Position numbers and translations under genes: made by a program
Source: Hymenobacter aerilatus
GTDB taxonomy: Bacteria > Bacteroidota > Bacteroidia > Cytophagales > Hymenobacteraceae
Reading direction: 5' to 3'
Assembly (NCBI RefSeq): GCF_022921095.1
Contig: NZ_CP095053.1
Location: 4,196,501-4,260,500 of the forward strand
Length of the DNA: 64,000 nt
Notes under the pieces: generated by a model
The model's database searches: none
What the model saw: only the letters and a program-made list of their open reading frames with translations
What the model was told of the DNA's origin: nothing
Shown here: one piece after another, positions 42,661 through 51,645 of the stretch
Numbering within the stretch: position 1 is the first letter of the stretch
Layout: the number at the start of each line of letters is the position of its first letter

Positions 42661-42699
42661 GGTAGTAAAACGGTGACTCCTCACTTTCCTTAAAACACG

Positions 42700-42725
42700 A
42701 AAAGACTGCCCTCGAGCAGTCTTTT
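42700..42725. terminator. terminator after hemA
   Basis: AAAAGACTGC (42700-42709) pairs with GCAGTCTTTT (42716-42725), followed by further T residues. It lies between convergent hemA and the ArsR-type gene. Confidence 0.9.
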
Positions 42726-42750
42726 TTCTTGTCCCTCCATGCAGGAGGCC

Positions 42751-43059
42751 TCAAATTGCGTCGCAGCAGTCTTCCAGCGAGTCTATTACGTCCAGCAGTT
42801 TGGGGATGGAGAGCGAGTAGTAAATCTTGGTTCCTACTTTGAAAGACGACAGGATGCCCCGGTCTTTCAGGGTGATAAGGTGCTGAGAGGCAATAGCCTG
42901 AGGCAGATCGAGCGAGCGGTAAATTTCCGTTACAGTCATCTTGTCCTCTTTGCCCAGCAAGTCAACGATGGCGAGGCGCTTGGGGTGAGCCAGCACTTTC
43001 AGCATCGCAGCGGCCTTATCTACTTTCTTGGATTCGACGCGCGAGAGCAAAGGTTTCAT
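42751..43059 (-). CDS. ArsR-family transcriptional regulator
   Basis: The ATG at 43059 gives a 102-residue winged-helix protein. It has KVLAHPKRLAIVDLLGKEDK (~18-38), the recognition helix region LPQAIASQHLITLKDRGILS and the wing FKVGTKIYYSLS. The ArsR metal box (ELCVCDL) is absent: the corresponding stretch is MTVTEIYRSLDLP. A C-terminal Cys pair (LEDCCDAI) might bind a ligand or metal. It faces mscS across a 312-bp divergent region containing repeated TTGCGTAACG. Confidence 0.9.
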   Translation of the reverse strand: MKPLLSRVESKKVDKAAAMLKVLAHPKRLAIVDLLGKEDKMTVTEIYRSLDLPQAIASQHLITLKDRGILSSFKVGTKIYYSLSIPKLLDVIDSLEDCCDAI

Positions 43060-43371
43060 AGTATGGAGTAGAACGTGGATCGGGCAGTTCATCACAAGGT
43101 CGTTGCCCGGAATATGCGTAATACGCTATTTCCCCCTTGCAAAGTTCCTCAGAAAGCAGTACGTGACGGAAATTTGTACATCGGTGGCACCCAGTGGCCG
43201 GAGTAGCCTTTTTTATTTTGCTCTCGGCTCCCAAACTGGTCTACATATTCGGTACAGATGATTCGGCTGAAGTAGCTATTTCTTTTGTTTTGCGTAACGC
43301 ATTAGCAGGTTGCGTTTTTCTATAGGATACAGTTGCGTAACGGCGCTTGTGTCTGCCAGTACTTTTTGCCT
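43060..43371. other. 312-bp divergent intergenic region (ArsR-type/mscS)
   Basis: No gene is seen. TTGCGTAACG occurs twice (43290-43299, 43333-43342), with a partial copy GTTGCGTTT near 43309. These may be operator sites. Confidence 0.45.
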
Positions 43372-44535
43372 ATGACTCTTTCTGAAATTTTGCAGTACCG
43401 TTTTCTGGGCAACAGTGTCCAGACGTATCTTATAGCGCTGGGAATCTTGCTGTTTGGCTTGCTTTTCAAGAACTTGATGTCCAAGCTATTAACCAAGCTA
43501 TTATACCGCTTTGTGCGGGGTAAGTCGGAGGGCGTTACGGAGGGGCAGTTTCACGATTTGCTGATTCAGCCCGTCTCGCTGGTCATCTTTCTTACCAGTC
43601 TCTATTTAGCTTTTCAGGTTCTGAATATCCCGGTGCGCAGCGCCGAGCTGGCTCGCTCCGACCCATGGTATGAGGTGGCCATTTTTCGGTTGTATCAGAT
43701 CTGTATCATCTCCAGCATCGCCTGGATTATCACCCGCTTCATCGACTTCTTCGTGCTGGTGTTTCTGCGACGGGCGGAGGCTTCGCCGCGTGTGGCCAAC
43801 CAGTTGGTGCCCTTTGCCCGCGACCTGCTCAAATTTCTGGTAGGCGCAGTGGCTTTCCTGATTGTACTAGGCAAAACATTTGGGGTAGACGTTACGGCCC
43901 TTATCGGTGGTTTGGGCATTGGTGGTCTGGCCGTAGCTTTTGCTGCCAAGGAAAGCCTGGAAAACCTGCTGGCTTCGTTCACCATCTTCCTCGACCGCCC
44001 CTTCATCGTGGGCGATTTGGTGAGCGTGGGCGACATCACCGGCACTATTGAACAGATTGGCTTCCGTAGCACCCGCCTGCGCACCGTAGAAAAAAGCTAC
44101 GTGACGGTGCCTAACAAGTCGATGATTGATAAGCCACTGGATAATCTTTCGCTGCGCACAGCCCGCCGGGTGTTCTTCATGATGTCGCTACAGCAAAGCA
44201 CCTCTAATGAGCAACTGCACAATGTTGTCAATCAAGCATTTGAGGCCATCAACTCCCACCCGCTTATTCAGCCCGATGCGCAGGTGAAATTCACATCGCT
44301 GACCTCCAACTCCAAGGATATCCGCATTCAGTACTACATAACCACCGACAGCTACGACGAGTATTTGAATGTGATGGAAGAAATTAACTTCAAGCTGGTA
44401 GATATTGTAGAGCGCAACGCAAGCGCCTTTGTGGATACCACCCGGCTTACTACTACCTCTTCGGGCGCCAGCTCGCAAGCCCTACCCCGCAGCCTACAGC
44501 CCAATCCTGATGGTTCGTCGGTAGCTAGTTCGTAA
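43372..44535 (+). CDS. MscS-family mechanosensitive channel
   Basis: The ATG at 43372 gives 387 residues with four membrane segments before the MscS core. The pore helix and beta domain are seen in VTALIGGLGIGGLAVAFAAK and LENLLASFTIFLDRPFIVGD (~180-220), then VGDITGTIEQIGFRSTRLRT and YVTVPNKSMIDKPLDNLSLR, all diagnostic. The channel releases solutes on hypo-osmotic shock. The C-terminal 30 residues are a Ser/Thr-rich tail. It is convergent with the TerB-like gene. Confidence 0.94.
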   Translation: MTLSEILQYRFLGNSVQTYLIALGILLFGLLFKNLMSKLLTKLLYRFVRGKSEGVTEGQFHDLLIQPVSLVIFLTSLYLAFQVLNIPVRSAELARSDPWYEVAIFRLYQICIISSIAWIITRFIDFFVLVFLRRAEASPRVANQLVPFARDLLKFLVGAVAFLIVLGKTFGVDVTALIGGLGIGGLAVAFAAKESLENLLASFTIFLDRPFIVGDLVSVGDITGTIEQIGFRSTRLRTVEKSYVTVPNKSMIDKPLDNLSLRTARRVFFMMSLQQSTSNEQLHNVVNQAFEAINSHPLIQPDAQVKFTSLTSNSKDIRIQYYITTDSYDEYLNVMEEINFKLVDIVERNASAFVDTTRLTTTSSGASSQALPRSLQPNPDGSSVASS

Positions 44536-44542
44536 GCATCAA

Positions 44543-44626
44543 TTATAAGAGCAGATAGCCGGGGATTATAAGGTGTTTGGCTTTGAAAACCAATACCTTA
44601 TAATCCCCGGCTATCTGCTTTTATAA
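44543..44626. terminator. long hairpin between mscS and the TerB-like gene
   Basis: Arms 44543-44574 and 44595-44626 (32 bases, one mismatch) enclose about 20 bases. It fills the gap between two convergent genes. Confidence 0.85.
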
Positions 44627-44637
44627 CTGGTGCTAGT

Positions 44638-45540
44638 CTATCGGTTGCCGTTCAACAGGCCGCCTAGTACGCTACCCATTTTGCCACCGAGCAGGCTACC
44701 TAGCCCGCCGCCGCCCGCGCTCCGGGGTGCCGAGTTCGGTTGTTGACCCAAGCCGCCCAGAATAGAAATCAGAGAGCCCAGGCCGCCGTTGCCAGCGTGT
44801 GAGCCTTGGCGGGGTAGGGAGCTAGTATCGTAAGGACGGGTCACGTCGCTCATAGAGCCTCCCAGCACGTTGCCCAGCAGCGAGCCTCCCATCAGGCCCC
44901 CCAGGATATCGCCAAAGCTGCTACCTGCTGTGTTGCTGTTCATTAGGTCGCCTACCGTACCCGAGGAGCCAGCGGCAGCACCCGACGAACTACGGCTCAT
45001 TACCTTCGACAGAATCATGGGGGCCACTACCCCTAGTAGGCCCGACAGCAGCGCCCCCTTCGGAATACCGACATTGGATAGCTTATCGGAAAGGCCGCCC
45101 AGGAAGCTCTGTTTGGTTGGGTCACCGGCGTCGTGTGGCACGCGTTCGGCCTGGTCTACTACCTGCTCCAGTACTTGCTGCTGACCGGCATTCACTTGCA
45201 GGTAGGAGGCGATTTTGTTGATCATAATCTCCTCATCATCAGTATACGACCCATCGGAACGGGCGAAGCTGATGAGGTCGGTGATGAGCGAGAAGCGCAG
45301 GTCGCTGCCGCGCAAGGCATCTAGGTTTTGCTGCACGCTCTGGTTGGTAGCGTCTTTGGCCGACGCCAATACCTGTTGGGTACTTGCCTCACTCAGGCCA
45401 GCGGCTTTGGTAAGCTGTTGCAGAAAATCCTGCTCAGTGGCGGATGCCTCGCGGTCGGCCGAAGATAAACTGGCAATAATAGCCAGATAAGCTGTTTTTT
45501 CCGGCTCAGAATAGTTTTGCAGAAGTTGAGAGTTGCTCAT
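44638..45540 (-). CDS. TerB-like protein with Gly-rich tail
   Basis: The N-terminal ~130 residues form a helical TerB-like domain with acidic repeats (SSADREASATEQDFLQQL; FARSDGSYTDDEEIMINKIA), a fold linked to tellurite resistance and metal sensing. The second half of the 300 residues is Gly/Ser/Leu-rich (GGLMGGSLLGNVLGGSMSD; GGGGLGSLLGGKMGSVLGGL), with a short hydrophobic helix at ~158-180. It resembles DUF937-like sequences. It is monocistronic and its function is unknown. Confidence 0.75.
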   Translation of the reverse strand: MSNSQLLQNYSEPEKTAYLAIIASLSSADREASATEQDFLQQLTKAAGLSEASTQQVLASAKDATNQSVQQNLDALRGSDLRFSLITDLISFARSDGSYTDDEEIMINKIASYLQVNAGQQQVLEQVVDQAERVPHDAGDPTKQSFLGGLSDKLSNVGIPKGALLSGLLGVVAPMILSKVMSRSSSGAAAGSSGTVGDLMNSNTAGSSFGDILGGLMGGSLLGNVLGGSMSDVTRPYDTSSLPRQGSHAGNGGLGSLISILGGLGQQPNSAPRSAGGGGLGSLLGGKMGSVLGGLLNGNR

Positions 45541-45750
45541 GAGAAGACAGGGAGAAGATAAATAGCAGAGAAAATCCTTGCTATCCTCAAACGGGAATAA
45601 TTAGATGCGAGTTATACGAAACCAGCTGGACGCTGCTGGCGGCATCTGCTCTCCCAAGCAGCCCAAAATCCCGTTGCCTGATGAATGCAGAACCGGTCCG
45701 TTCCTCTGGGGAGCAGCACGAAAGAACTTCACTCTGCCTTCCTACCCCCC

Positions 45751-48339
45751 TCAAAACTCGAAATACTCGCCGGGCTGGGGCTGAGTGGCAGGTTTGGGTG
45801 CAGGCTTCCTGGGTGCTGGAGCGGGACGAGTATTGACCGTTCCTTCGCTAGAGCGCACTGGGGGCGACAGAATGCGGCCCAGAATGCCCGGACGCGTGGC
45901 GGCAGGTGGGCGCGTGGCTGGAGCCGCCGATGGGCTACCCGTCTCGGGTCGGGCACCGGTAACCAGCTGCGCGCGGGCCCGGTCGTAGCGCACCGTAAAA
46001 TCCTGCTCGTTGCCGCGCACGGCCAACAAGAGGCGTGGGCCAGTGGGAGTGCCCCCGGCCGCATCGGGGCGGCGTAGCAAGCCCGGCAACAGCGGAATGC
46101 TGAGATGGTAGTCCATCTGCTGATCGAAGGTATGCGTGCCCGTTACCTGTATCAGCGAGGCCGTGCGCACGTTGGACCGGATATCCATCTCCGGAATATA
46201 GACCGTGCGGCTCTGCACGTAGAGGCTGTTTTTCAGTTCCGCAAAGCGCAGGTGACGTAGCTGTTCCCGATTAGCCACCATCGAGAGTTTTTGCAGGGGC
46301 GCAAAGTTGTTTAGCTCACCGTTGCGGACAGTGGCCTTCACCTCGGCCTCCAGCCGGTCGGTGAGAGGGTAGAGCGCTCCATCGAGGTACACATCGGACT
46401 CGATCTGGGCCGTGAGCTGCCCCCGCAGGTGCCGCGCCGTGATAAAGCGCTGCCCGAAGTCCTCGAACACATAGAACAGGCTATCGAGTGGTACCTGCGT
46501 GCAAGTGGCGGTGGTACTCACCTTCACCAGATTGGGCCGGCGCACATCAACAGTACCGCGGATACTGGCCCGCCCACCCGCCGCCCGCACCGACAGCGCC
46601 GGCGAAGACACAATCTGATTACGCAGCCGCACCGTACCGCGCAGCTCGCGCCCGCGCAGCCGACGGAAGCGTAGGTGGCGCACGTTGGTTTGCACATCCA
46701 GGGCCAAGGTAGCGGGCAGCTCCAGGGCGTACTCGCCACCGGCGCGGCCACCTCGCCGGGCAGGGGTAGGCATGGCCGTGGGTAGGCGCAGCAGCTCATC
46801 AAAATCCCACAAATTAGAATTCATCTGCGCTTGAATCAGCAGCGTTTGCCGCGGGGTGAGCAGCCAGCTCACAGCGTTTTTCAGCGTTCCATTCACTCGG
46901 AAATCAGAACGCCCCAGGTAGCCCTTCAGGGACTGCATGGTGATATTATTACCGCGCAGCTCCAGGCGGCCATTCAAGCGGCGCAGGGGCTGCGAGTAGG
47001 CCCGCAGCTGCACGGCTACATCACGCAAGGTTAGCTCACCGCGGGCATTTGCGGCACGGCCAGCCCGCAGGTGCGCCACGGGTCCGGCCACCTGTAACGA
47101 AAGCTGCGCCGTGCCCGTGGCCCCACGCACAGCGGCCACCGGAAAAAACCGCGTGGCCCGCGCCATGTCCAAATCGGCAGCTAGTTGCAGCTGCACGGTG
47201 GGCTCCTGAAAATCGGTATAGCGCAGGCTACCGCTAAAAGGCCGCCCACCCAGCTGGCCGCGCACGTTGCGCAGGTCGAGCATAGCCGTCCGGACTGAGT
47301 GGGCGGTGCCATTGGTGAAGGTGCCAGTCAGGAATACGTGCTCTATCTCCTGTTGGTACTGAGGGTGATAGAACGCCGCATCGCGGCAGCCAAACTGAAC
47401 ATCCAGCCGGGGGTTGACTTTCGTAGAAAACTCACCGCGCACTGTGCCCCGGAAATACACATCGCCGCGGCTTCGGTAGCCGGCCAGCCGGTGGTTGAGG
47501 CGGGGCGGCAGCAGCGCCAGCAACGACTGCACATCGGTTTGCCTACCCTCCAATCGCAAATCCAGCAACGTAGCCGGGTGGTAGCCAATGGTACCGGCCA
47601 CCCCATAAATAGCCGGCCCAATCCGGATTTCCGAAGGCAGCACGGCAATCTGCTGGGTCTGGCGGTTGATGCGCAGGTGAGTGGTCAGCAGCAGGTCTTT
47701 TTCCTGAAAATACGCATCATCCATCACGCGCAGGGCCTGCACGTGTGTTTCGCCTTTGGCCCGTACAGTTACTTCGTCGCCCTTTACGCTTAGGGTAGCC
47801 TGCATCTGGGGGATGTGGCCCGCAAACTGTTGGTGCCGGCTGGCATCTGCGTACGTCACCCCCATGCGGCCCAGCTGAATGCCCTCCAGGTCGAAGGCAA
47901 AAGGTTCGTCGGTTGCGGCGGCGGCAGTATCCATCCGTAGTACGTCGTAATTGGGCTGCCCTTGCGCATCGAGGCGCACGGCCACCTGCCCATCGGTGAG
48001 GGTTACGGCCCGCACGCGGTAGCGCCGGATCAGCAGGTCCCAAGCATCGAAGGCGAAGTACAGGCGGCGGGCACGAGCCAGCGCGGTAGTATCATGGGGT
48101 AGGGAGCCAGTCACCACCACTCGGTGCATCGTGATAGCCACCCGCGGAAACTGGTCGAACAACGACAACTCTATCTTTCCTACCTGCACGGGGGTGCGCA
48201 GGTAGTGATTTGCCTGCTGCACAAACAATCCAATGATGCGTTCTTGTCCCCACCACAGAGCCGCCGCAACGCTTCCCAACACCAGAAAACAGCTTACGAA
48301 CAAAAAAATGAAAAATTTTTTCAGGCGAACCGACACCAC
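45751..48339 (-). CDS. AsmA-like inner membrane/periplasmic protein
   Basis: The 862-residue protein has one N-terminal membrane anchor (~8-28) followed by a long beta-rich periplasmic part. The start (VGKIELSLFDQFPRVAITMH) and repeated beta elements match the AsmA family, whose members form lipid-conducting grooves between inner and outer membranes. The C-terminal 70 residues are Pro/Arg-rich and probably disordered. The start is one of two adjacent GTG codons (48339 or 48336). It has no operon partner. Confidence 0.85.
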   Translation of the reverse strand: MVSVRLKKFFIFLFVSCFLVLGSVAAALWWGQERIIGLFVQQANHYLRTPVQVGKIELSLFDQFPRVAITMHRVVVTGSLPHDTTALARARRLYFAFDAWDLLIRRYRVRAVTLTDGQVAVRLDAQGQPNYDVLRMDTAAAATDEPFAFDLEGIQLGRMGVTYADASRHQQFAGHIPQMQATLSVKGDEVTVRAKGETHVQALRVMDDAYFQEKDLLLTTHLRINRQTQQIAVLPSEIRIGPAIYGVAGTIGYHPATLLDLRLEGRQTDVQSLLALLPPRLNHRLAGYRSRGDVYFRGTVRGEFSTKVNPRLDVQFGCRDAAFYHPQYQQEIEHVFLTGTFTNGTAHSVRTAMLDLRNVRGQLGGRPFSGSLRYTDFQEPTVQLQLAADLDMARATRFFPVAAVRGATGTAQLSLQVAGPVAHLRAGRAANARGELTLRDVAVQLRAYSQPLRRLNGRLELRGNNITMQSLKGYLGRSDFRVNGTLKNAVSWLLTPRQTLLIQAQMNSNLWDFDELLRLPTAMPTPARRGGRAGGEYALELPATLALDVQTNVRHLRFRRLRGRELRGTVRLRNQIVSSPALSVRAAGGRASIRGTVDVRRPNLVKVSTTATCTQVPLDSLFYVFEDFGQRFITARHLRGQLTAQIESDVYLDGALYPLTDRLEAEVKATVRNGELNNFAPLQKLSMVANREQLRHLRFAELKNSLYVQSRTVYIPEMDIRSNVRTASLIQVTGTHTFDQQMDYHLSIPLLPGLLRRPDAAGGTPTGPRLLLAVRGNEQDFTVRYDRARAQLVTGARPETGSPSAAPATRPPAATRPGILGRILSPPVRSSEGTVNTRPAPAPRKPAPKPATQPQPGEYFEF

Positions 48340-48419
48340 AAATTTTCTGACAATGAATCGTTTGAGTGTTTTTCTAACTCAAAACCTAAAAAAATCTTAC
48401 CCGAAGTTCGGAAAATATG

Positions 48420-48450
48420 TTGTGTAATCGAAAACGACCCGCCATATTTG
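48420..48450 (+). promoter_or_regulatory. candidate tRNA-Val promoter
   Basis: TTG at 48420-48422, a 20-bp spacer and CATATTTG at 48443-48450 (one mismatch to TAnnTTTG) lie 26 bp before the tRNA. Confidence 0.6.
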
Positions 48451-48476
48451 CAGCACCAAACGGCACAACGCCACAA

Positions 48477-48551
48477 GGGAGATTAGCTCAGCTGGTTCAG
48501 AGCATCTGCCTTACAAGCAGAGGGTCACTGGTTCGAACCCAGTATCTCCCA
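48477..48551 (+). tRNA. tRNA-Val (anticodon TAC)
   Basis: The 7-bp acceptor stem (GGGAGAT with ATCTCCC), D arm, anticodon stem TCTGC/GCAGA with loop CTTACAA (anticodon TAC) and T arm with TTCGAAC are all complete. The discriminator is A and CCA is not encoded. A terminator follows at once. Confidence 0.97.
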
Positions 48552-48553
48552 CT

Positions 48554-48585
48554 AAAAAGGACAGTCAGAAATGACTGTCCTTTTT
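48554..48585 (+). terminator. terminator after tRNA-Val
   Basis: A perfect 14-bp stem (48554-48567 with 48572-48585) with a GAAA loop is followed by T residues. Confidence 0.93.
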
Positions 48586-48600
48586 TATTTTCAGCAGTAC

Positions 48601-49908
48601 TCACGTCCGGGCTACACGGTGCCTACTGGCACTAGCGCGCGCCGTTTGCAGCCGGTGCCATACTATCAGCGGAAAAAGCAGCAGCGCTGGCTCCGCAAAA
48701 AAGCGCCACCGGAACCCGGGAAAAAATACCAGGCTTAATACCCACGCAGTAACCAAGGGGGTGAGCAACAGGGCATCATGGCGTTCGAAGCGTAAGCCTT
48801 TATAATGCACCATTGTAAGCAACAGGGCTCCAAAAAATGCGAGGTGCACAAGGGCTGTGAAAGGACTCCAGGATGTCCACAAAGCATCTGCAACGAAATT
48901 TTCGGGAGAAAAGAAGATTGCCGTTTTGCGTAGTATCAGCCGCATTTCGGCACTAGGATGCTGCCACGCCCATTGTCTTGCTACCTGCGCGCGGGCCTGA
49001 CTTTCCTGGTACTGATTCAATGAATCTAGCTGCGGGATGTGGGCGCGCACGAATTGGTTGAACGGATTATCCCTGTTGTCCCAGCCAAACATAAAACGAC
49101 CTACCGTTACTGGGTTGTGTCCTTGCAATAGCTCAAAGCCTGCTTGATTGCTGAGCACATAAGCCCCAAACATGCTATGATTTTTAACTAGAATTGGTAC
49201 GTGTGCCACTCCCGTCGTTAGCAAGAGCCCAGCACTCAGCAGCCAGGCTTGCCAGCGCCTGCGGGCAGGCAACGCACGCCTGATTGATATGAGTGTCAGG
49301 AAAACTCCGAATAGTATACCGTAGATGGCCAATAGATAGCCTCGTAGCAAACAGGATAGGACTACTGCCCCTATAATTATCAATGCATCCAGCCAGTGCA
49401 GCGCGCGGCCGCTATACAGCCGCAACAATTTGTATAGTACTACAATAAGCAAAGGCAGCGTCAGGTTTTCAAACCACCAGAAGGCACCAATGTAGTACAC
49501 TACGCCTGGCGACACAGCCCATAGGCAGGCGCCGAGCCAACTCGCACCAGGGGCTAGCCCAAAATAGCGCAACGTACGCTGTACATATAAAGCACCCAGC
49601 AGGTAGCAACCGGCGGCGGCGGCGTATACCAGCAAGGTGAAATAGTGCTTGGGCAATCCTAGCCGACTCCACCCCACATACACAAATACGGGAAAGCTTG
49701 CATGAAAAGCGTCGGGGAGTAACTGCTCGTGCTCGGGCAACACATTTACGTAGCCTCGTCCTGCTAAATAGTTATCTGCAATGCGGCCGTTGCGGCGTTC
49801 ATCGTAGTTCCACTCTAACCCCGGATTTAAGTGCAGATTCAGAAACAGGCGCAGGACCAATAATAGCCCAGCGACGGGCCATATGAAGCGAGGAATAGTA
49901 CGCCACAT
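48601..49908 (-). CDS. GT-C-fold membrane glycosyltransferase-like protein
   Basis: The 435-residue protein has about ten membrane segments. The first large loop starts with a Glu-Arg-Arg rich stretch (WNYDERRNGRIADNYLAGRG), where GT39/ArnT-like enzymes keep acidic catalytic residues. It probably transfers sugar from a polyprenyl-phosphate donor on the outer face of the inner membrane, but donor and acceptor are unknown. The ATG at 49908 puts the first membrane helix directly after the start. It is divergent from the tandem pair of similar enzymes. Confidence 0.75.
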   Translation of the reverse strand: MWRTIPRFIWPVAGLLLVLRLFLNLHLNPGLEWNYDERRNGRIADNYLAGRGYVNVLPEHEQLLPDAFHASFPVFVYVGWSRLGLPKHYFTLLVYAAAAGCYLLGALYVQRTLRYFGLAPGASWLGACLWAVSPGVVYYIGAFWWFENLTLPLLIVVLYKLLRLYSGRALHWLDALIIIGAVVLSCLLRGYLLAIYGILFGVFLTLISIRRALPARRRWQAWLLSAGLLLTTGVAHVPILVKNHSMFGAYVLSNQAGFELLQGHNPVTVGRFMFGWDNRDNPFNQFVRAHIPQLDSLNQYQESQARAQVARQWAWQHPSAEMRLILRKTAIFFSPENFVADALWTSWSPFTALVHLAFFGALLLTMVHYKGLRFERHDALLLTPLVTAWVLSLVFFPGFRWRFFAEPALLLFPLIVWHRLQTARASASRHRVART

Positions 49909-50013
49909 GCTGAAAGGAGCAAAATATTATCACTGAATTATCGAATTTAGCCTGATTAACTTGATTATATCGCTACACTTCCGCTCCTGTCTTGAATTAT
50001 TAAGCTTACTCTT

Positions 50014-51645
50014 TTGCTGGTCAACCGCTTTTATTCTCTATTTCTGAAGCCTCAGCGCATTGTACCACTGCTCTTTTTCGGGCTGCTATTGGTACTCGGT
50101 CTGGTGGTGCACCGCGATTATGGCGTGTCGTGGGATGAGCCGACGGACCACCTCAATGGCATGGTCAACGTGAAGTACATAGCTGAACTGCTAGTCCCGG
50201 CAAAGGTCGCGCAATATCCGGCAGCTCAACTTATTCCGGAGTTTCAACACTACCGCGACAATGACCACGGGGTGTTATTCGAGATTCCGATGGCTCTATT
50301 AGGCTATGTGCTCACCCACCACGACTCGCGGTCCTATTATTTTTTACGCCATTTCTGTATTTTCCTGGTATCCGTATCGGGCGTTTGGGCTACGTATCGC
50401 ATAGGTACGCACTGGCTGCGGGATTGGCGTTTGGGCTTACTAGCGGCAGCATTACTGGTGCTTTCGCCACGCCTGTTTGCCGAATCCTTCTTCAACGGTA
50501 AAGACATCGTGTTTACCGCCTTGTTCGCCTTAGCTATTCATACTTTAATGCGACTACTAGAGGCTCCTACCCTGCCACGCGCTATTTGGCACGGAGTAGC
50601 ATCTGCCGCGGCTATCGATGTACGTCTTTTAGCCATCATTCTGGTCCCCTATACGCTGAGTTTGTTGTTGCTTGCCTTCACGCAGGCATCGTCAAATCGC
50701 ACTGCTCTATTACGAATTCTAGGGCTGTATCTGCTTACTACCGGCGTCGCTACCATAATTGGGTGGCCCTATTTATGGGCGCATCCCTTGGATAATTTTA
50801 TAGCTGCGTTTCAGAATCTCAGCCATTATCCCTGGATTTTCACCAACCTGTATAAGGGGCAATTTCTGGCGGTCAAGGAGTTGCCTTGGCATTATGCGCC
50901 TGTTTGGATTTTCATCACAACTCCTTTGCCTTATTCGCTGCTGGCGTTTGTTGGCATTGTTGCATCAGGCAAGCAGTTGTGGAACACCGGCTGGCGTGGC
51001 ATCAGCCTACTCCACAACCGCTTCAACGTATTACTGATAGGTTGGCTACTAGGCCCTCTAGTTGTAATCGTTGTATTGCACTCCGCGCTGTATGATGCGT
51101 GGCGACACGTCTATTTTGTGTATCCCGCATTTGTACTCCTCGCTGCGCGAGGTGTACAAATGCTGATAACCTGGGGGAGCGTTTCACGCCCTACTTTGCT
51201 GCATCGACTAGCGCTCTTCCTACTCCTGGTGGCAGGCCTTGAAACCATCCGTACTGCTATTCGCATGGTGCGTCTACATCCTTATGAGCATTTATACTAC
51301 AGCTTCTTACCAGCCAAGACTATAGAGCAGCAGTTCGAGCGTGACTATTGGGCATTATCATTCCGGCAGGGGCTAGAATGGCTATTGGCACACGATTCCT
51401 CTGCGCAGGTAGGCGTGAGTGTTACCTGGCCCCATGTGCATCCACTATACAATAACGGGCTGATTCTGCCGGCCGCTCAGCGTGCCCGCATAGTGTATGT
51501 GCCGAAGCCACAACGCGGCCGCTATCACATCACAACTTACCGTTGGCACCCCCAGCCATATGCTGATAGCCTGGGCCGGGAAATCTATTCCATTCGGGCA
51601 GAAGGCATTACGATCTTGTCCATTTTTGACCGAGAGGCTCACTAG
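50014..51645 (+). CDS. polytopic GT-C/PMT-like glycosyltransferase, tandem copy 1
   Basis: The 543-residue protein has about 11 membrane segments. The loop after the first helix has HRDYGVSWDEPTDH, with an acidic DE pair as in GT39-type enzymes, then DNDHGVLFEIPMALLG and FAESFFNGKDIVF. It probably uses a lipid-linked sugar donor. The start is TTG 50014. The next gene starts directly after its stop (TAG then ATG), so the two are translationally coupled. The C-terminal 34 residues are nearly identical to those of copy 2. Confidence 0.8.
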   Translation: MLVNRFYSLFLKPQRIVPLLFFGLLLVLGLVVHRDYGVSWDEPTDHLNGMVNVKYIAELLVPAKVAQYPAAQLIPEFQHYRDNDHGVLFEIPMALLGYVLTHHDSRSYYFLRHFCIFLVSVSGVWATYRIGTHWLRDWRLGLLAAALLVLSPRLFAESFFNGKDIVFTALFALAIHTLMRLLEAPTLPRAIWHGVASAAAIDVRLLAIILVPYTLSLLLLAFTQASSNRTALLRILGLYLLTTGVATIIGWPYLWAHPLDNFIAAFQNLSHYPWIFTNLYKGQFLAVKELPWHYAPVWIFITTPLPYSLLAFVGIVASGKQLWNTGWRGISLLHNRFNVLLIGWLLGPLVVIVVLHSALYDAWRHVYFVYPAFVLLAARGVQMLITWGSVSRPTLLHRLALFLLLVAGLETIRTAIRMVRLHPYEHLYYSFLPAKTIEQQFERDYWALSFRQGLEWLLAHDSSAQVGVSVTWPHVHPLYNNGLILPAAQRARIVYVPKPQRGRYHITTYRWHPQPYADSLGREIYSIRAEGITILSIFDREAH

